DNA from: a virus
Length of the DNA stretch: 64,000 nucleotides
Virus record (IMG/VR): IMGVR_UViG_3300033145_000668
Span: 1-64,000 of that record
Strand: one strand, 5' to 3'
The notes under the pieces were generated by a model, which did not search any database, was not told the DNA's origin, and was given only the letters and a program-made list of their open reading frames with translations. A program made the translations under genes and the position numbers. This document shows, piece by piece, positions 14,451 through 23,580 of this stretch. Every line of letters begins with the position of its first letter. Position 1 is the stretch's first letter.

Positions 14451-15565
14451 TGAAAGACGGAAGAATATTTATACAAGGTGTTGCAGTAAAAGAAGGGATT
14501 TCTAAAAACAATAGAAAATATATAGCTAAAGAATTAAATAAATTTGCAGCTACTTTAATTGGAAGACCAATTTTAAAAGACCACGAATCAATGACAGATA
14601 ATATAATTGGTAAAGTTACTGAAGCTGAATCTGTAGAAAAAGGTAAATACGTTACATATAAGGGTTGGGTAAAGGGTTCTGATGTTATTGAAAAATTAAA
14701 AGATGGTAGAATTTCAGAAGTAAGCATTGGCGCTATGTCTAAACGGATAGTTAAAGAAGATAAAGATGACGATTTTATTATACCTGTTGATATGACAGCA
14801 TTAGAATTATCAACTACTCCGACACCAGGAGTCGACGGAACTTCAATGATAATTTCAAACGGACAAGAAGAAAAATATTCTGAAGAACAATTAAAAGAAA
14901 TGATTACAAGACATATTATAGAACAAGAAGACGACGAAGATGAAGAAAATAATGAAGAAGAAATTTCTAAAAACAATTCGCAATCATTATCGCTAGACGA
15001 TAATATAAATAAAATTAGAAAGGAGGAAAACATGAAAACGGAAGACAACGCTATCTCTACTAAAGAAAATGTTGAATTATTAGCTATGACTGAAGAATTA
15101 AATTCTATCAAAGTTAAGCTTAAAGAAGCAGAAGATGCTAAAGATGAAGCTGAAAAAAATAAAAAAGAAGCTGAAGACGAAGCAGAAGAAGCAAAAGAAT
15201 CTTTAAGAATAGATGCAATTTCGAAGTACGAAGAAAAAGCTAAATCTAAAGGCGCAAAAGTTTTAAATCTGTCTAAGTCAAACATGGAAGCAGTTAAATT
15301 TGCTATTGAAATGGTTGACAGTATGCCAGAACCAAAAGCTGAAGAAGAACCAAAAGTTGAAGAACCAGAAGTTGAAGAACCTAAAGTTGAAGAACCAAAA
15401 GTTGAAGAACCAGCTAAAGAAGAAGACAATAAGCCAGAAGAAAAAGCTAAACTTCGAACTAAAGAGGTGAATAGTAGTGTTCCATCTGTAGCTGAATCTT
15501 TAAAGGGTTACACAGTAACTCAAGAAGATTGCAGCAAAGGATTTGCTTTTTATAGAAATTATTAA
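14450..15565 (+). CDS. prohead protease fused to scaffold
   Basis: 371 aa. Residues 1-145 look like an HK97-type (S78-like) maturation protease. GVAVKEGISKNNRKY opens the fold, KDHES near residue 45 gives the likely catalytic His, and GRISEVSIGAM near 86 the likely Ser. Residues 150-330 are acidic and coiled-coil, with PKVEEP repeats, typical of a scaffold. An in-frame internal start at 15032 with a strong Shine-Dalgarno site probably also produces the scaffold alone. The protease cuts scaffold and capsid N-termini during head maturation. Confidence 0.75.
   Translation: MKDGRIFIQGVAVKEGISKNNRKYIAKELNKFAATLIGRPILKDHESMTDNIIGKVTEAESVEKGKYVTYKGWVKGSDVIEKLKDGRISEVSIGAMSKRIVKEDKDDDFIIPVDMTALELSTTPTPGVDGTSMIISNGQEEKYSEEQLKEMITRHIIEQEDDEDEENNEEEISKNNSQSLSLDDNINKIRKEENMKTEDNAISTKENVELLAMTEELNSIKVKLKEAEDAKDEAEKNKKEAEDEAEEAKESLRIDAISKYEEKAKSKGAKVLNLSKSNMEAVKFAIEMVDSMPEPKAEEEPKVEEPEVEEPKVEEPKVEEPAKEEDNKPEEKAKLRTKEVNSSVPSVAESLKGYTVTQEDCSKGFAFYRNY
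15032..15565 (+). CDS. nested scaffold protein (internal start)
   Basis: AGGAGG at 15021-15026 lies six bases before an in-frame ATG at 15032, the kind of site used by true genes here. The product (177 aa) is just the coiled-coil and PKVEEP-repeat part of the protease fusion. The layout matches nested protease/scaffold genes such as lambda C/Nu3. It would give an excess of scaffold over protease. Confidence 0.65.
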   Translation: MKTEDNAISTKENVELLAMTEELNSIKVKLKEAEDAKDEAEKNKKEAEDEAEEAKESLRIDAISKYEEKAKSKGAKVLNLSKSNMEAVKFAIEMVDSMPEPKAEEEPKVEEPEVEEPKVEEPKVEEPAKEEDNKPEEKAKLRTKEVNSSVPSVAESLKGYTVTQEDCSKGFAFYRNY

Positions 15566-15567
15566 AA

Positions 15568-16026
15568 ATGACAGTTAACCCATTAGGTTTTGTTCAAGTT
15601 AGTGATTTTGGAAACCCAAAAGTAGTTACAGGAGGAGCGAGAGAAGTTATTTCTGGAGGTCAATTTGTTAGCGCATCAGGTGCTACAGGAGTTGTATCAT
15701 CAGGAGCAAGCTCATTCTTAGAAACTGACATCACATTTTATGTAAGTGATGATGCTGAAAGTTTTGTAGGAATTGCACTTCAAAACACTGCTTCAGGTGC
15801 TAAAGTTGCTATTGCAATGGACGGTGCTATGATTGTACCATGTACAGGGTCTGTTTTTGCAGGAAGAATCGTTAAATCAGTTGCATCAGAAGATGCAGTA
15901 GCTAATTTAGGTTCTCAAATTGTTCCAGCTGATGCTGAAGATGCATCAATTGCAGGAAACATTGCAGGAAGAGCTCTAACAGCAGGTGCAAGTGGTGGTT
16001 TCGCGGTGGTTAGTTTTGGAATTTAA
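15568..16026 (+). CDS. capsid decoration-like protein (DUF2190-like)
   Basis: 152 aa, Gly/Ala/Ser/Val-rich, beta-structured. It has the FVSASGATG...FVGIALQNTASG...VAIAMDGAMIVPCTGSV pattern typical of small decoration proteins encoded just before the major capsid gene. Likely a trimer that stabilises the capsid. Confidence 0.65.
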   Translation: MTVNPLGFVQVSDFGNPKVVTGGAREVISGGQFVSASGATGVVSSGASSFLETDITFYVSDDAESFVGIALQNTASGAKVAIAMDGAMIVPCTGSVFAGRIVKSVASEDAVANLGSQIVPADAEDASIAGNIAGRALTAGASGGFAVVSFGI

Positions 16027-16027
16027 G

Positions 16028-16888
16028 ATGACAGAAATGAAACATATTACAGAATTACTTAACACTGGGACTGCAACAGAAGGTTCACTTTTGATTGTAA
16101 AGAAAATTCACGACAAATTAGTAGAAGAAGTTGATAAGAGACTAATTCCAAGAGACCAAGCAGCTTTAATTATTGGACCATCAGGTATACCTGGGTCTAG
16201 TGTTGATGTTGACAGAGAAGACCCTAATTCATTAGCAATTAGAGAAATCGCTGAAGGTGCAGACATTTATATCGATAACCAAACATACGACAGTGTTAAT
16301 ATCAAACCGCTTAAATACGGTGTAGGTATTAGAATCACTAGAGAAATGATGGAAGATGGTAAATGGAATTTACTTGCTAGAAATATTACAACAGCAGGTA
16401 AAAGATTTGCAGAAAACGAAACAAGCTTAATTATAACGCAACTTGACTCAGCAGGAACAACTAACTCAGGAGGTTCGGCACTAACAGTAGCAGACATCAC
16501 AACAATGATGTATGATGTTGAAAACAGTGACTATATACCTTCAACGATGTTAATTGGTACAGAAGTATTAAATGATTTAAGAAACATTGATACATTTGTT
16601 GAAGCTGATAAACTTGGAAGTCGAGAAATGCTAGAAACAGGTTTTGTTGGAAGAATATACGGTATGAACTGTATGAGATTCTCAACAAATGCAGCTCCAT
16701 CATCTACTTATGCTAAATATGCATATGTATTCGATAAGAGTGAAGCATACTACATTGTAGAAAAAAGACCAATTACTGTTGAAAGATTTGAATTACATTC
16801 AAATGATATGTCAGCAGCTAGTATAACTCAAAGAATCGCGGTTAAGCTAATTAGAGCTAACGCAGTTTCTAAAACAACTACAAATTAA
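16028..16888 (+). CDS. major capsid protein (HK97 fold)
   Basis: 286 aa from the ATG at 16028, one nt after the previous stop. An earlier in-frame start would overlap that gene. Capsid-like features: an N-terminal helix, TREMMEDGKWNLLARNIT in the spine-helix region near residue 115, MLIGTEVLNDLRN near 175, and a C-terminal VEKRPITVERFE strand near 245. Position after protease, scaffold and decoration genes agrees. A terminator-like hairpin follows. Confidence 0.82.
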   Translation: MTEMKHITELLNTGTATEGSLLIVKKIHDKLVEEVDKRLIPRDQAALIIGPSGIPGSSVDVDREDPNSLAIREIAEGADIYIDNQTYDSVNIKPLKYGVGIRITREMMEDGKWNLLARNITTAGKRFAENETSLIITQLDSAGTTNSGGSALTVADITTMMYDVENSDYIPSTMLIGTEVLNDLRNIDTFVEADKLGSREMLETGFVGRIYGMNCMRFSTNAAPSSTYAKYAYVFDKSEAYYIVEKRPITVERFELHSNDMSAASITQRIAVKLIRANAVSKTTTN

Positions 16889-16921
16889 TTACGTGAGTAA
16901 TTTTTCGCACTAGTATTAGGA

Positions 16922-16970
16922 GGGGTGTTTGATATACGCCCCATTATTATTTTTATTATTTTTAAAATTA
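16922..16970 (+). terminator. terminator-like hairpin after the capsid gene
   Basis: Stem GGGGTGT (16922-16928) with ACGCCCC (16936-16942), seven pairs including one G-U, 7-nt loop. A T-rich tract follows. It is GC-rich against a very AT-rich background. Confidence 0.7.
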
Positions 16971-17042
16971 TATCTAAAAAGAAATTAAGTCAATGACTTA
17001 ATTCAATTGAATTAATTAAATAAAACAAAAGGAGATAAATTT

Positions 17043-17534
17043 ATGGCAACAATGGTTGACGGTTTAGGAAGAGAAGAAGTTAGTCCTAGTGGATTAACTG
17101 TAAGTGGAACAGCATTAGCACAAAGTATGTATATGCTTGGAAGCTTAACTACAATAAACCAAATTAGCGGAGCAAATATTTATTCAACTGGAGCTCTAAA
17201 AGGTGAAAACGTTTACGGTGATACTGTTGTTAGTGGTGCTACTGTAAAAGGTACAACTGTTAATAATACAGATGGTGAATTACAATCTGTAGCAGTAGGA
17301 AGTCCGAGTTCGGTTTTCGGAGCATATATCCAAGCTGGTAGTGGAACATTAGATTCAGACTCAGGTCTGTGGTTAACATTCCCAACAGCATTCACAGGAC
17401 AACCAACAGTAGTGGTATCTAATATAACATCTATTAGTAGTGTTGTTAGTGTAGGAAGTGTTAGTACAGGTAGTTGTATGGCGTTCGGTGAAACAGCAGC
17501 AGATGAATTCAGTTGGATTGCAGTTGGATTATAA
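17043..17534 (+). CDS. virion structural protein, beta-rich
   Basis: 163 aa with GGAG seven bases upstream. Rich in Gly/Ser/Thr/Val, with repeated short strands such as GANIYSTGALKGENVYGDTVVSGATVKG, reminiscent of fibre or spike shaft repeats. The C-terminal half is globular. It sits just after the capsid gene, so it may be a head spike or decoration. Confidence 0.6.
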   Translation: MATMVDGLGREEVSPSGLTVSGTALAQSMYMLGSLTTINQISGANIYSTGALKGENVYGDTVVSGATVKGTTVNNTDGELQSVAVGSPSSVFGAYIQAGSGTLDSDSGLWLTFPTAFTGQPTVVVSNITSISSVVSVGSVSTGSCMAFGETAADEFSWIAVGL

Positions 17535-17606
17535 TTATTTTTTTATTTTTAATTAACGCGCAAGTCGCAAGTCGAAAGACGATAAGAATAGAAGGAGGTA
17601 AAATAA

Positions 17607-18005
17607 ATGGTTAGAGACAATAGAATAAAAACATATAGATTCCCAGTAGGAAGTTTAGTAGCTAGTGCTGGAGGTATAATAGATATACACACGCACACAC
17701 CTTTAAATGGATTATTACAAGCTGTAGAATATACAGGCGGTAATTATGGAGGTACTGGAAGCTTACAAATACTTTTATCAGGAACTAATACACAATTATT
17801 AGTTATAAAAAGTGGAACTGCTTTTGGTAATGATATAGCTACTGGTGATGCAATTTATCCAAGAGCAATAACTCGAGGAACAGATGGTTCATCTCAATCT
17901 GGATTAAATTATGCAGAGATGCCGCTTAATACGGTTATTAGAATAATTGGAAGCGGATTAGGTAATCAAAAATCTGGAACAGGTTTCAGTATAGGATATA
18001 TTTAA
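17607..18005 (+). CDS. virion structural protein, 132 aa
   Basis: GAAGGAGGT Shine-Dalgarno upstream. Small, beta-rich (FPVGSLVASAGGIIDIHTHTP...), no family recognised. It lies between the capsid and neck genes. Confidence 0.6.
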   Translation: MVRDNRIKTYRFPVGSLVASAGGIIDIHTHTPLNGLLQAVEYTGGNYGGTGSLQILLSGTNTQLLVIKSGTAFGNDIATGDAIYPRAITRGTDGSSQSGLNYAEMPLNTVIRIIGSGLGNQKSGTGFSIGYI

Positions 18006-18024
18006 AATGAGGTTTATAAATTAA

Positions 18025-18411
18025 ATGGTAATATTTAATACGGGGTCGATAGCAACGCATGTCGGAAATGTAATAGGTTGGGATAATCTTAGCGCTATAA
18101 GTGGAACTACATTAATAGCCATGGCTTCTCAAGAAGTAAATTTCGTAGAAACTTATACATCTACAGCTATTTCTGATGATTATATAATAGAAAAATATCA
18201 AAGTCCGGTTATAGATTTGACAATGTCGAAAGCATTTATTTCAATAGATGCTCAAGGTGGTGGAATCAGTGATATTAAATTAGGTGATTTATGGGTAAAG
18301 GGTGGAAACAGTTCTAATGCTAAATTAGCGACCCAACTTCGCGCGGATGCTCTTTTACGTTTACGCGAATTACAGCGAGCAGTTAGTTTTAAAAGGGTGA
18401 TAGGTTGTTAA
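18025..18411 (+). CDS. probable head-tail connector/adaptor
   Basis: 128 aa. A beta-rich N-terminus is followed by a positively charged C-terminal helix (QLRADALLRLRELQRAVSFKRV). Size and placement right before a head-closure candidate fit a gp6/gp15-type adaptor, but no diagnostic motif is visible. Confidence 0.45.
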   Translation: MVIFNTGSIATHVGNVIGWDNLSAISGTTLIAMASQEVNFVETYTSTAISDDYIIEKYQSPVIDLTMSKAFISIDAQGGGISDIKLGDLWVKGGNSSNAKLATQLRADALLRLRELQRAVSFKRVIGC

Positions 18412-18412
18412 A

Positions 18413-18817
18413 ATGACAATAGCTACAAAAGTAAATGATGCAGTTGCTTCTATAATAAACGACGGTGGTATAAGTACCACTATTAATATTATTTCTTATA
18501 CATTTATAGAAAGCGATTATGACGATGTACCAGAACAAACACAAACCGGAAGTACCGTTGTTAGTGGATTAGTGTTTCCAATTAATCTTATACAAGGTAG
18601 TTCAGAAGCATTTCTTGTAGAACAAGGAAAATTATTAACAGAAGATAAAATGATATATACAGGTTCGGTTTGTGTATCTGGGAATATTTTAGTTGAATTA
18701 AAATCGGGCGAGTATTATTCTATTAGACCTAGCGGTATACAAACATGGGAAATTAGTGGTAGCATTGCGTATCAAAAAATGTATCTAACAAGAAACTTAG
18801 ATGGAAGTAGATTTTAA
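18413..18817 (+). CDS. probable head-closure protein
   Basis: 134 aa, adjacent to the connector candidate. Contains FLVEQGKLLTEDKMIYTGS and GEYYSIRPSGIQTWEISGS, the small beta-barrel pattern of SPP1 gp16-like stoppers. The assignment is mainly by size and order. Confidence 0.5.
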   Translation: MTIATKVNDAVASIINDGGISTTINIISYTFIESDYDDVPEQTQTGSTVVSGLVFPINLIQGSSEAFLVEQGKLLTEDKMIYTGSVCVSGNILVELKSGEYYSIRPSGIQTWEISGSIAYQKMYLTRNLDGSRF

Positions 18818-18852
18818 AAATGATTAAAAAATTAAAAAGAGGTAATATTTAA

Positions 18853-19317
18853 ATGAAAGATAGTATAGGAATAAAAGGTAAGTTACATATTGTTTTAAAA
18901 GACGAAGATGGAAATATAAAACAAGATAAAGTTTTACACAATACGATTACTAACGGCATGGATGAACATATCGCAGACCAAATGAGCGACCAAACTGAAG
19001 CTCAAATTAGTTATATGTGTATTGGTTCCGGAACGGGCCAAAGCGCAGCATCAACAGATTTGTCTAATTTTATAAGTATAATGGCATTATCTGGAACTAG
19101 TCCAGTTCAAGGAACTGGTGGAGACGATAATGATGTTATTTATTCAGCATATTGGGCAGCAGCTGCAGGAACTGGAAGTATAAGAGAAGCTGGTATATTT
19201 ATAGGTTCAGCAACTTCAAGAGCGGATATGATGACATACAATGACGCGTTGACTGTTAATAAAGGAGTAAACGATACCTTAAAAATTGATTGGACTGTAA
19301 CATATGGTGCAAGTTAA
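18853..19317 (+). CDS. tail or fibre-associated protein, 154 aa
   Basis: Opens with KGKLHIVLKDEDGNIKQDKVLHNTITN and ends with GSIREAGIFIGSA...LKIDWTVTYG. This pattern is common in small phage tail/fibre attachment proteins. It resembles the gene at 31942 in its MIGTGSA/CIGSGTG segment. Confidence 0.55.
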   Translation: MKDSIGIKGKLHIVLKDEDGNIKQDKVLHNTITNGMDEHIADQMSDQTEAQISYMCIGSGTGQSAASTDLSNFISIMALSGTSPVQGTGGDDNDVIYSAYWAAAAGTGSIREAGIFIGSATSRADMMTYNDALTVNKGVNDTLKIDWTVTYGAS

Positions 19318-19360
19318 TTGTTTTTATTATATATTTTACTTTAAATAGAACATATTATAA

Positions 19361-22300
19361 ATGGCGGATAAAAAAATTACTGCTTTACCAGAACTTACCT
19401 CACCAGCAGATGCTGATTTATTAGTAATTGTTGACGATGTAGCTGGTGTTGCAACAACTAAGAAGGTAACTATGGCGAACATAGGTTCGTTAATAGACCA
19501 CGCAGCAATACAAAATATTGGAACTAATACGCATAGTGTTATTGATACGCATATAGATGGTGATGGTAGTGACCACGCTGACGTAGCTTCAAACACAGGA
19601 AGCTTAGCAGATAATTTAAATTTAATAACAAATAATACAGGTAGTATAGTATCTAATTTAGGTATTATAACAACTGTTTCTGGAGCAGGTTATACTAATA
19701 CTCAAGATATATTAGCCGTTTCTGGAGCTGGTGTTACAAATACTGCAGATATATTAACCGTATCTGGTGCAGGTGTTGCTGTTTCCGGAGCTATTGTTCC
19801 ATTAACTGATAACTCTATCTGCGACACTTTACATCGCCATTCGGAATTAGTAGCAAGTGATGGAAGTCCAGACCCAGCTTTGAGCGTTGATGCTACTGGA
19901 CAAGTAGGAATTGGAACGAGTAGTCCTTTACAAAAATTACATGTTGTTGGTGGGGAAGGAACACAACCTTCGATGTCAAATTCAAATATTTTAGTTATTC
20001 AGAATAATGATGATACAACAGATTCAAATTATTTGAGTATGATTGCAGGAAATACAGGAGATAATATAATTGAATTTGGAGATGAACAAGATAGAAATGC
20101 AGGAGTAATAAGGTATGATAATGATGGAGATATAATGTATTTTAAAACGAATGCAAATAATAGGATGGTAATTGATTCTGATGGGAATGTAGGGATTGGA
20201 ACGATTAGTCCAGATAGTGATTTACATATACAGAGGGATAGTGCAGGTACAATATCAGCGGGAATTAATTCAGTTCTTTCCTTAGAGCGTAGTACAAGTA
20301 TGTATCAGGAATTTCTTAGTCCTAATACAGCTTTTGCAGGTTTTGCTTGGAGTGACCCAGAACAATTTGGAGACGCTGCGATAACTTATAGTCATGTTTC
20401 TGGAGATATGTCTTTTAAAGCAAGAAACACAGGAATAATGACTTTAGATGGAGATAATGGAAGAGTGGGGATTGGGACGAGTAGTCCAGATAATAAATTA
20501 GAAATTGTTTTAAATAATGTTGATGATGGTTTGGCGATTATTGAATATGGAGATAGTACAGCAGGATTAATTAATATAAAAAGAGCACAAGGAACATTTG
20601 GAACTCCAACAGCAGTTGTGGATAATAAACAAATTGGAGCTTTCAATTTTAGAGGATATGATGGAGATAGTTTTGAAAATTCAGCAAGAATTATAGCTAA
20701 TGTGGATGGAGTTGTTAGTGATGGAGTTGTTCCGGGAGAATTAAGATTTTATACAACTGATTCATCTGGAAGTAGTGTTGAAAAAATGATAATTAGGGCT
20801 AATGGTAATGTGGGGATTGGGACGAGTAGTCCTGATACAAGTTTACATATTAGCACAACAGATACAGCAATAACTAATTTTTTAACACTTGCAGGAGATA
20901 GGAATGCAGGTGACACAGAAGTGGGTATTTTATTTAGAGATAGAAATGTTGTTACTGCTGGTGGTGGAAATGCATCGAGAATTTATGCTGATAGACAGGC
21001 TGGTTCTGATGATTTTGATTTAGTTTTTGAAACTGCTACAAATCATGTTTTAGCAGAAGGTATGAGAATAGACCAATCTGGAAATGTGGGGATTGGGACT
21101 AGTAGTCCAGCGTCAAAGTTACACATAAGAAGAGTTGATGGCAATGATGTAGCACCTTACATAATAATAGATGTCTTCAATTCGGGAGGTGATGAAGAGG
21201 GCGGAGGAATTAAGTTTGCTAATAGTCAATATGTATCGGATGAAGTTAATGCTGCTATTCGTATGGATACAGGAGATACTAGAAGAGATGGTGATTTATT
21301 GTTTTTAACTGGGCAAAGTGGGTCTATTTCAGAAAGAATGCGAATTAATCACGATGGAAATGTGGGGATTGGGACGACGAGTCCACAAGCACAAACACAT
21401 ATACAAGGAGTGGCAGTAACAGATGGAATTTCTCCTAATACTGCTTATGATGAATTAGTTTTAGAGAATAATGGACATGCAGGAATGACAATTTATTCAG
21501 GTGCTACTTCTAATGCAGGTATCAGATTTGGGACACATGATAAGAATACTCAAGGAGGATTTAGTTATTTTATGTCTGATGATACTTTAAATTTTTATAC
21601 CGTTAATACAAAACAGATGACTATTGATGAAGATGGAAATGTGGGGATTGGGACGGATAGTCCGACTTATAGATTTGATGTAGAGGGAGAGGGTGGAGTA
21701 ACTGACACATGGTTAGCACATGTTAACAACGCAGCAACAGGTCACGGAATACTGGTAGATGCAGGAGATTCATCATCACAATTTGCAGCACAATTTAGGA
21801 CAGCAGGGGGTGCGGCTCCTTTAATGGCTATTAGGTCAGATGGGAATGTAGGGATTGGGACGAGTAGTCCAAATTATCTTTCAGGTAATGGAAAATATTT
21901 GTCGATATTTGAAAGTTCTACTGGTGCATATGTGCAACTCATATCTTCAAGGTCAGATGGAGATAATGCTTTACTTGGAGGTATTCACGCAATACAAACA
22001 AGAGGAGATGATGGTTACGAAAATGTTGCAGATATTAATTTTAGAAGTCAGGGTTCAACTGCAAAAAAAAGAGGAGGGGAAATTCAGTTTTTAACACAAG
22101 CAGATAACGATGCTGATAATTTACAGATTAGAATGAATATTCAAGAAGATGGGAATGTAGGGATTGGGACGGATAGTCCACAAAATGATTTACATATTGC
22201 TGGAACAAGTGGAGAGGGCAGAATAAGATTTGAAGACCCAAATACACCAAGAAATAATTTTATCGGTATGACTTCTTATGATAATCTTATATTGGGTGCT

Positions 22301-22522
22301 GATGAGGGAGATGTCGGTGGTAGTAGTTATATGGGGTTTAGAGTTGATGGTTCTGAAGCAATAAGGATTATCGCTGGCGGGAATGTAGGAATTGGAGAAA
22401 CAGCCCCAGACAGCCCTTTAGAAGTTGCGGGAGACATTCATATATCCGATAGCGGAGATTTAATAATCGGAAGCACAACACTAACAGAAGCCAACCTTAT
22501 CGCACTTCTGGCTTTATTATAA
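19361..22522 (+). CDS. long tail fibre with NVGIGT repeats
   Basis: 1053 aa. After an N-terminal region (LTSPADADLLVIVDDVAGVATTKKV, a usual fibre adhesion pattern) and short SGAGVTNT repeats, ten copies of a (G/Q)xVGIGTxSP motif occur about every 60-110 residues. Each closes a beta-rich block, as in trimeric fibres. The C-terminus is short, and I see no S74 chaperone domain. Codon use shifts here: GGG is frequent in the repeats while neighbouring genes prefer GGA. Host recognition is the expected role. Confidence 0.8.
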   Translation: MADKKITALPELTSPADADLLVIVDDVAGVATTKKVTMANIGSLIDHAAIQNIGTNTHSVIDTHIDGDGSDHADVASNTGSLADNLNLITNNTGSIVSNLGIITTVSGAGYTNTQDILAVSGAGVTNTADILTVSGAGVAVSGAIVPLTDNSICDTLHRHSELVASDGSPDPALSVDATGQVGIGTSSPLQKLHVVGGEGTQPSMSNSNILVIQNNDDTTDSNYLSMIAGNTGDNIIEFGDEQDRNAGVIRYDNDGDIMYFKTNANNRMVIDSDGNVGIGTISPDSDLHIQRDSAGTISAGINSVLSLERSTSMYQEFLSPNTAFAGFAWSDPEQFGDAAITYSHVSGDMSFKARNTGIMTLDGDNGRVGIGTSSPDNKLEIVLNNVDDGLAIIEYGDSTAGLINIKRAQGTFGTPTAVVDNKQIGAFNFRGYDGDSFENSARIIANVDGVVSDGVVPGELRFYTTDSSGSSVEKMIIRANGNVGIGTSSPDTSLHISTTDTAITNFLTLAGDRNAGDTEVGILFRDRNVVTAGGGNASRIYADRQAGSDDFDLVFETATNHVLAEGMRIDQSGNVGIGTSSPASKLHIRRVDGNDVAPYIIIDVFNSGGDEEGGGIKFANSQYVSDEVNAAIRMDTGDTRRDGDLLFLTGQSGSISERMRINHDGNVGIGTTSPQAQTHIQGVAVTDGISPNTAYDELVLENNGHAGMTIYSGATSNAGIRFGTHDKNTQGGFSYFMSDDTLNFYTVNTKQMTIDEDGNVGIGTDSPTYRFDVEGEGGVTDTWLAHVNNAATGHGILVDAGDSSSQFAAQFRTAGGAAPLMAIRSDGNVGIGTSSPNYLSGNGKYLSIFESSTGAYVQLISSRSDGDNALLGGIHAIQTRGDDGYENVADINFRSQGSTAKKRGGEIQFLTQADNDADNLQIRMNIQEDGNVGIGTDSPQNDLHIAGTSGEGRIRFEDPNTPRNNFIGMTSYDNLILGADEGDVGGSSYMGFRVDGSEAIRIIAGGNVGIGETAPDSPLEVAGDIHISDSGDLIIGSTTLTEANLIALLALL
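19895..22415 (+). repeat. ten fibre repeats (xVGIGTxSP)
   Basis: Ten imperfect DNA copies of a roughly 24-nt core encoding VGIGT-(S/D/T/I/E)-(S/A)-P. Eight central copies share GGGATTGGGAC-type codons; the first and last are more diverged (GGAATTGGA). The blocks between them differ in sequence. Confidence 0.8.
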
Positions 22523-22530
22523 CTATATAG
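22523..22530 (+). promoter_or_regulatory. CTATATAG palindrome after the fibre gene
   Basis: Same 8-bp palindrome as in the class-2 promoters, but only a weak TATA-like stretch (GATATATTA, from 22539) follows. An AGGAGG site (22551) precedes the next small gene. Confidence 0.4.
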
Positions 22531-22563
22531 TAGTTACGATATATTAAATTAGGAGGTATAAAA

Positions 22564-22722
22564 ATGATAGAAAATAAAGAAAATAAAGAAAATAAAGAAA
22601 AAGAAGTATCTGTAACAGATTTAAAAGCAATGATTTATGATATATTATTGGAAAAACAAATATTAAATGAAAATCAAATGAAAATAGAACAGATGATTAT
22701 TAAAAAACAAAATAAACAATAA
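22564..22722 (+). CDS. small charged helical protein, 52 aa
   Basis: Clear AGGAGG seven bases before the ATG. The product begins with NKENKEN repeats and continues as one helix (LKAMIYDILLEKQILNENQMKIEQMI). Possibly a fibre assembly helper by position only. Confidence 0.6.
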   Translation: MIENKENKENKEKEVSVTDLKAMIYDILLEKQILNENQMKIEQMIIKKQNKQ

Positions 22723-22782
22723 AAAACAAATAAAAATAAATGAAAACACTAAACAATAATTCAACTTTTGTTTTCAATTGAT

Positions 22783-23580
22783 ATGGCGGATTTTATATTA
22801 ATTGAAGACGGTGAATATATTCTTCAAGAAAGTGGAGATAAATTAATGTTAGAACTTCAAAAATATGTTAAAGCATTATTGGATAATTTAATACTTAATG
22901 ATAATTTTACAAAAGTGTCTAATATAAATAGACCATTAAATGAATCTTTATCATTAGTAGATAGTTTAATAAGATACGTAAACTATAATAAAAAAACAAA
23001 TGATTCCGTATTATTTTCAGACAGTGTAAGCGTGCAGCAAGAATTTACTGCAATATTGAATGAATTATTATATATAACTGATAATATTTCCACAACATCT
23101 AACTACATAATATTACCCTCAGATAGTATAATATTAGCTGATGATTTAAATAGAACTGTAAAAACAATATTAGAAATAAATGAGTCGGTTATATTAACTG
23201 ATAGTTTATTGGCTATAGAAATTGCATATATAATTCCCAGAAGTATAGAATTATTAATGGGTATAAGTAATATAAATTTAAGTATGTTTGACGAATCATT
23301 ATTATTAAAAACTTCAAAATCTAATATTAAAATAAAAGATTCAGGAACATTAATAACATCAATAATATTGAATTCATCAAATTCAAATATAATATTAAAA
23401 GACGCGGAAGTATTAACATTAATGTTATCAGATTCAAACATAATAATAAAAGATTCAGGAACATTAATAACATCAATAATATTGAATTCATCAAATTCAA
23501 ATATAATAATAAAAGATATAGGAGCATTAATATTAAAAGCATCAAATTCAAATATAATAATAAAGGAGGCAGCAATTTAA
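22783..23580 (+). CDS. repeat-rich protein of the fibre region
   Basis: 265 aa from the ATG at 22783 (MADFILIEDGEYIL); an upstream TTG is possible. The N-terminal 20 residues look like an adhesion tip. The rest consists of Ile/Leu/Asn/Ser repeats such as SNIIIKDSGTLITSIILN, likely a beta-helix or fibrous rod. A 63-nt exact-looking duplication lies near its end. Probably a tail fibre or spike component. Confidence 0.6.
   Translation: MADFILIEDGEYILQESGDKLMLELQKYVKALLDNLILNDNFTKVSNINRPLNESLSLVDSLIRYVNYNKKTNDSVLFSDSVSVQQEFTAILNELLYITDNISTTSNYIILPSDSIILADDLNRTVKTILEINESVILTDSLLAIEIAYIIPRSIELLMGISNINLSMFDESLLLKTSKSNIKIKDSGTLITSIILNSSNSNIILKDAEVLTLMLSDSNIIIKDSGTLITSIILNSSNSNIIIKDIGALILKASNSNIIIKEAAI
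23331..23507 (+). repeat. 63-nt direct repeat, two copies 114 nt apart
   Basis: Copies at 23331-23393 and 23445-23507, in the same reading frame (38 codons apart), encoding KDSGTLITSIILNSSNSNI. This points to recent unit duplication in the rod region. Confidence 0.75.

Noticed and set aside
14437-15429. Long Ser-rich frame on the - strand
   Set aside because: Antisense of the protease-scaffold gene; the Ser/Ala richness mirrors GAA/GCT-rich coding on the + strand and no start signal fits.
19895-22415. CRISPR-like array
   Set aside because: The regular repeats are coding, spaced unevenly and part of one long fibre gene; no CRISPR array was seen anywhere in the window.
21900-22522. S74 self-cleaving chaperone at the fibre end
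   Set aside because: The C-terminus after the last repeat is only about 45 residues and lacks the helical chaperone domain.
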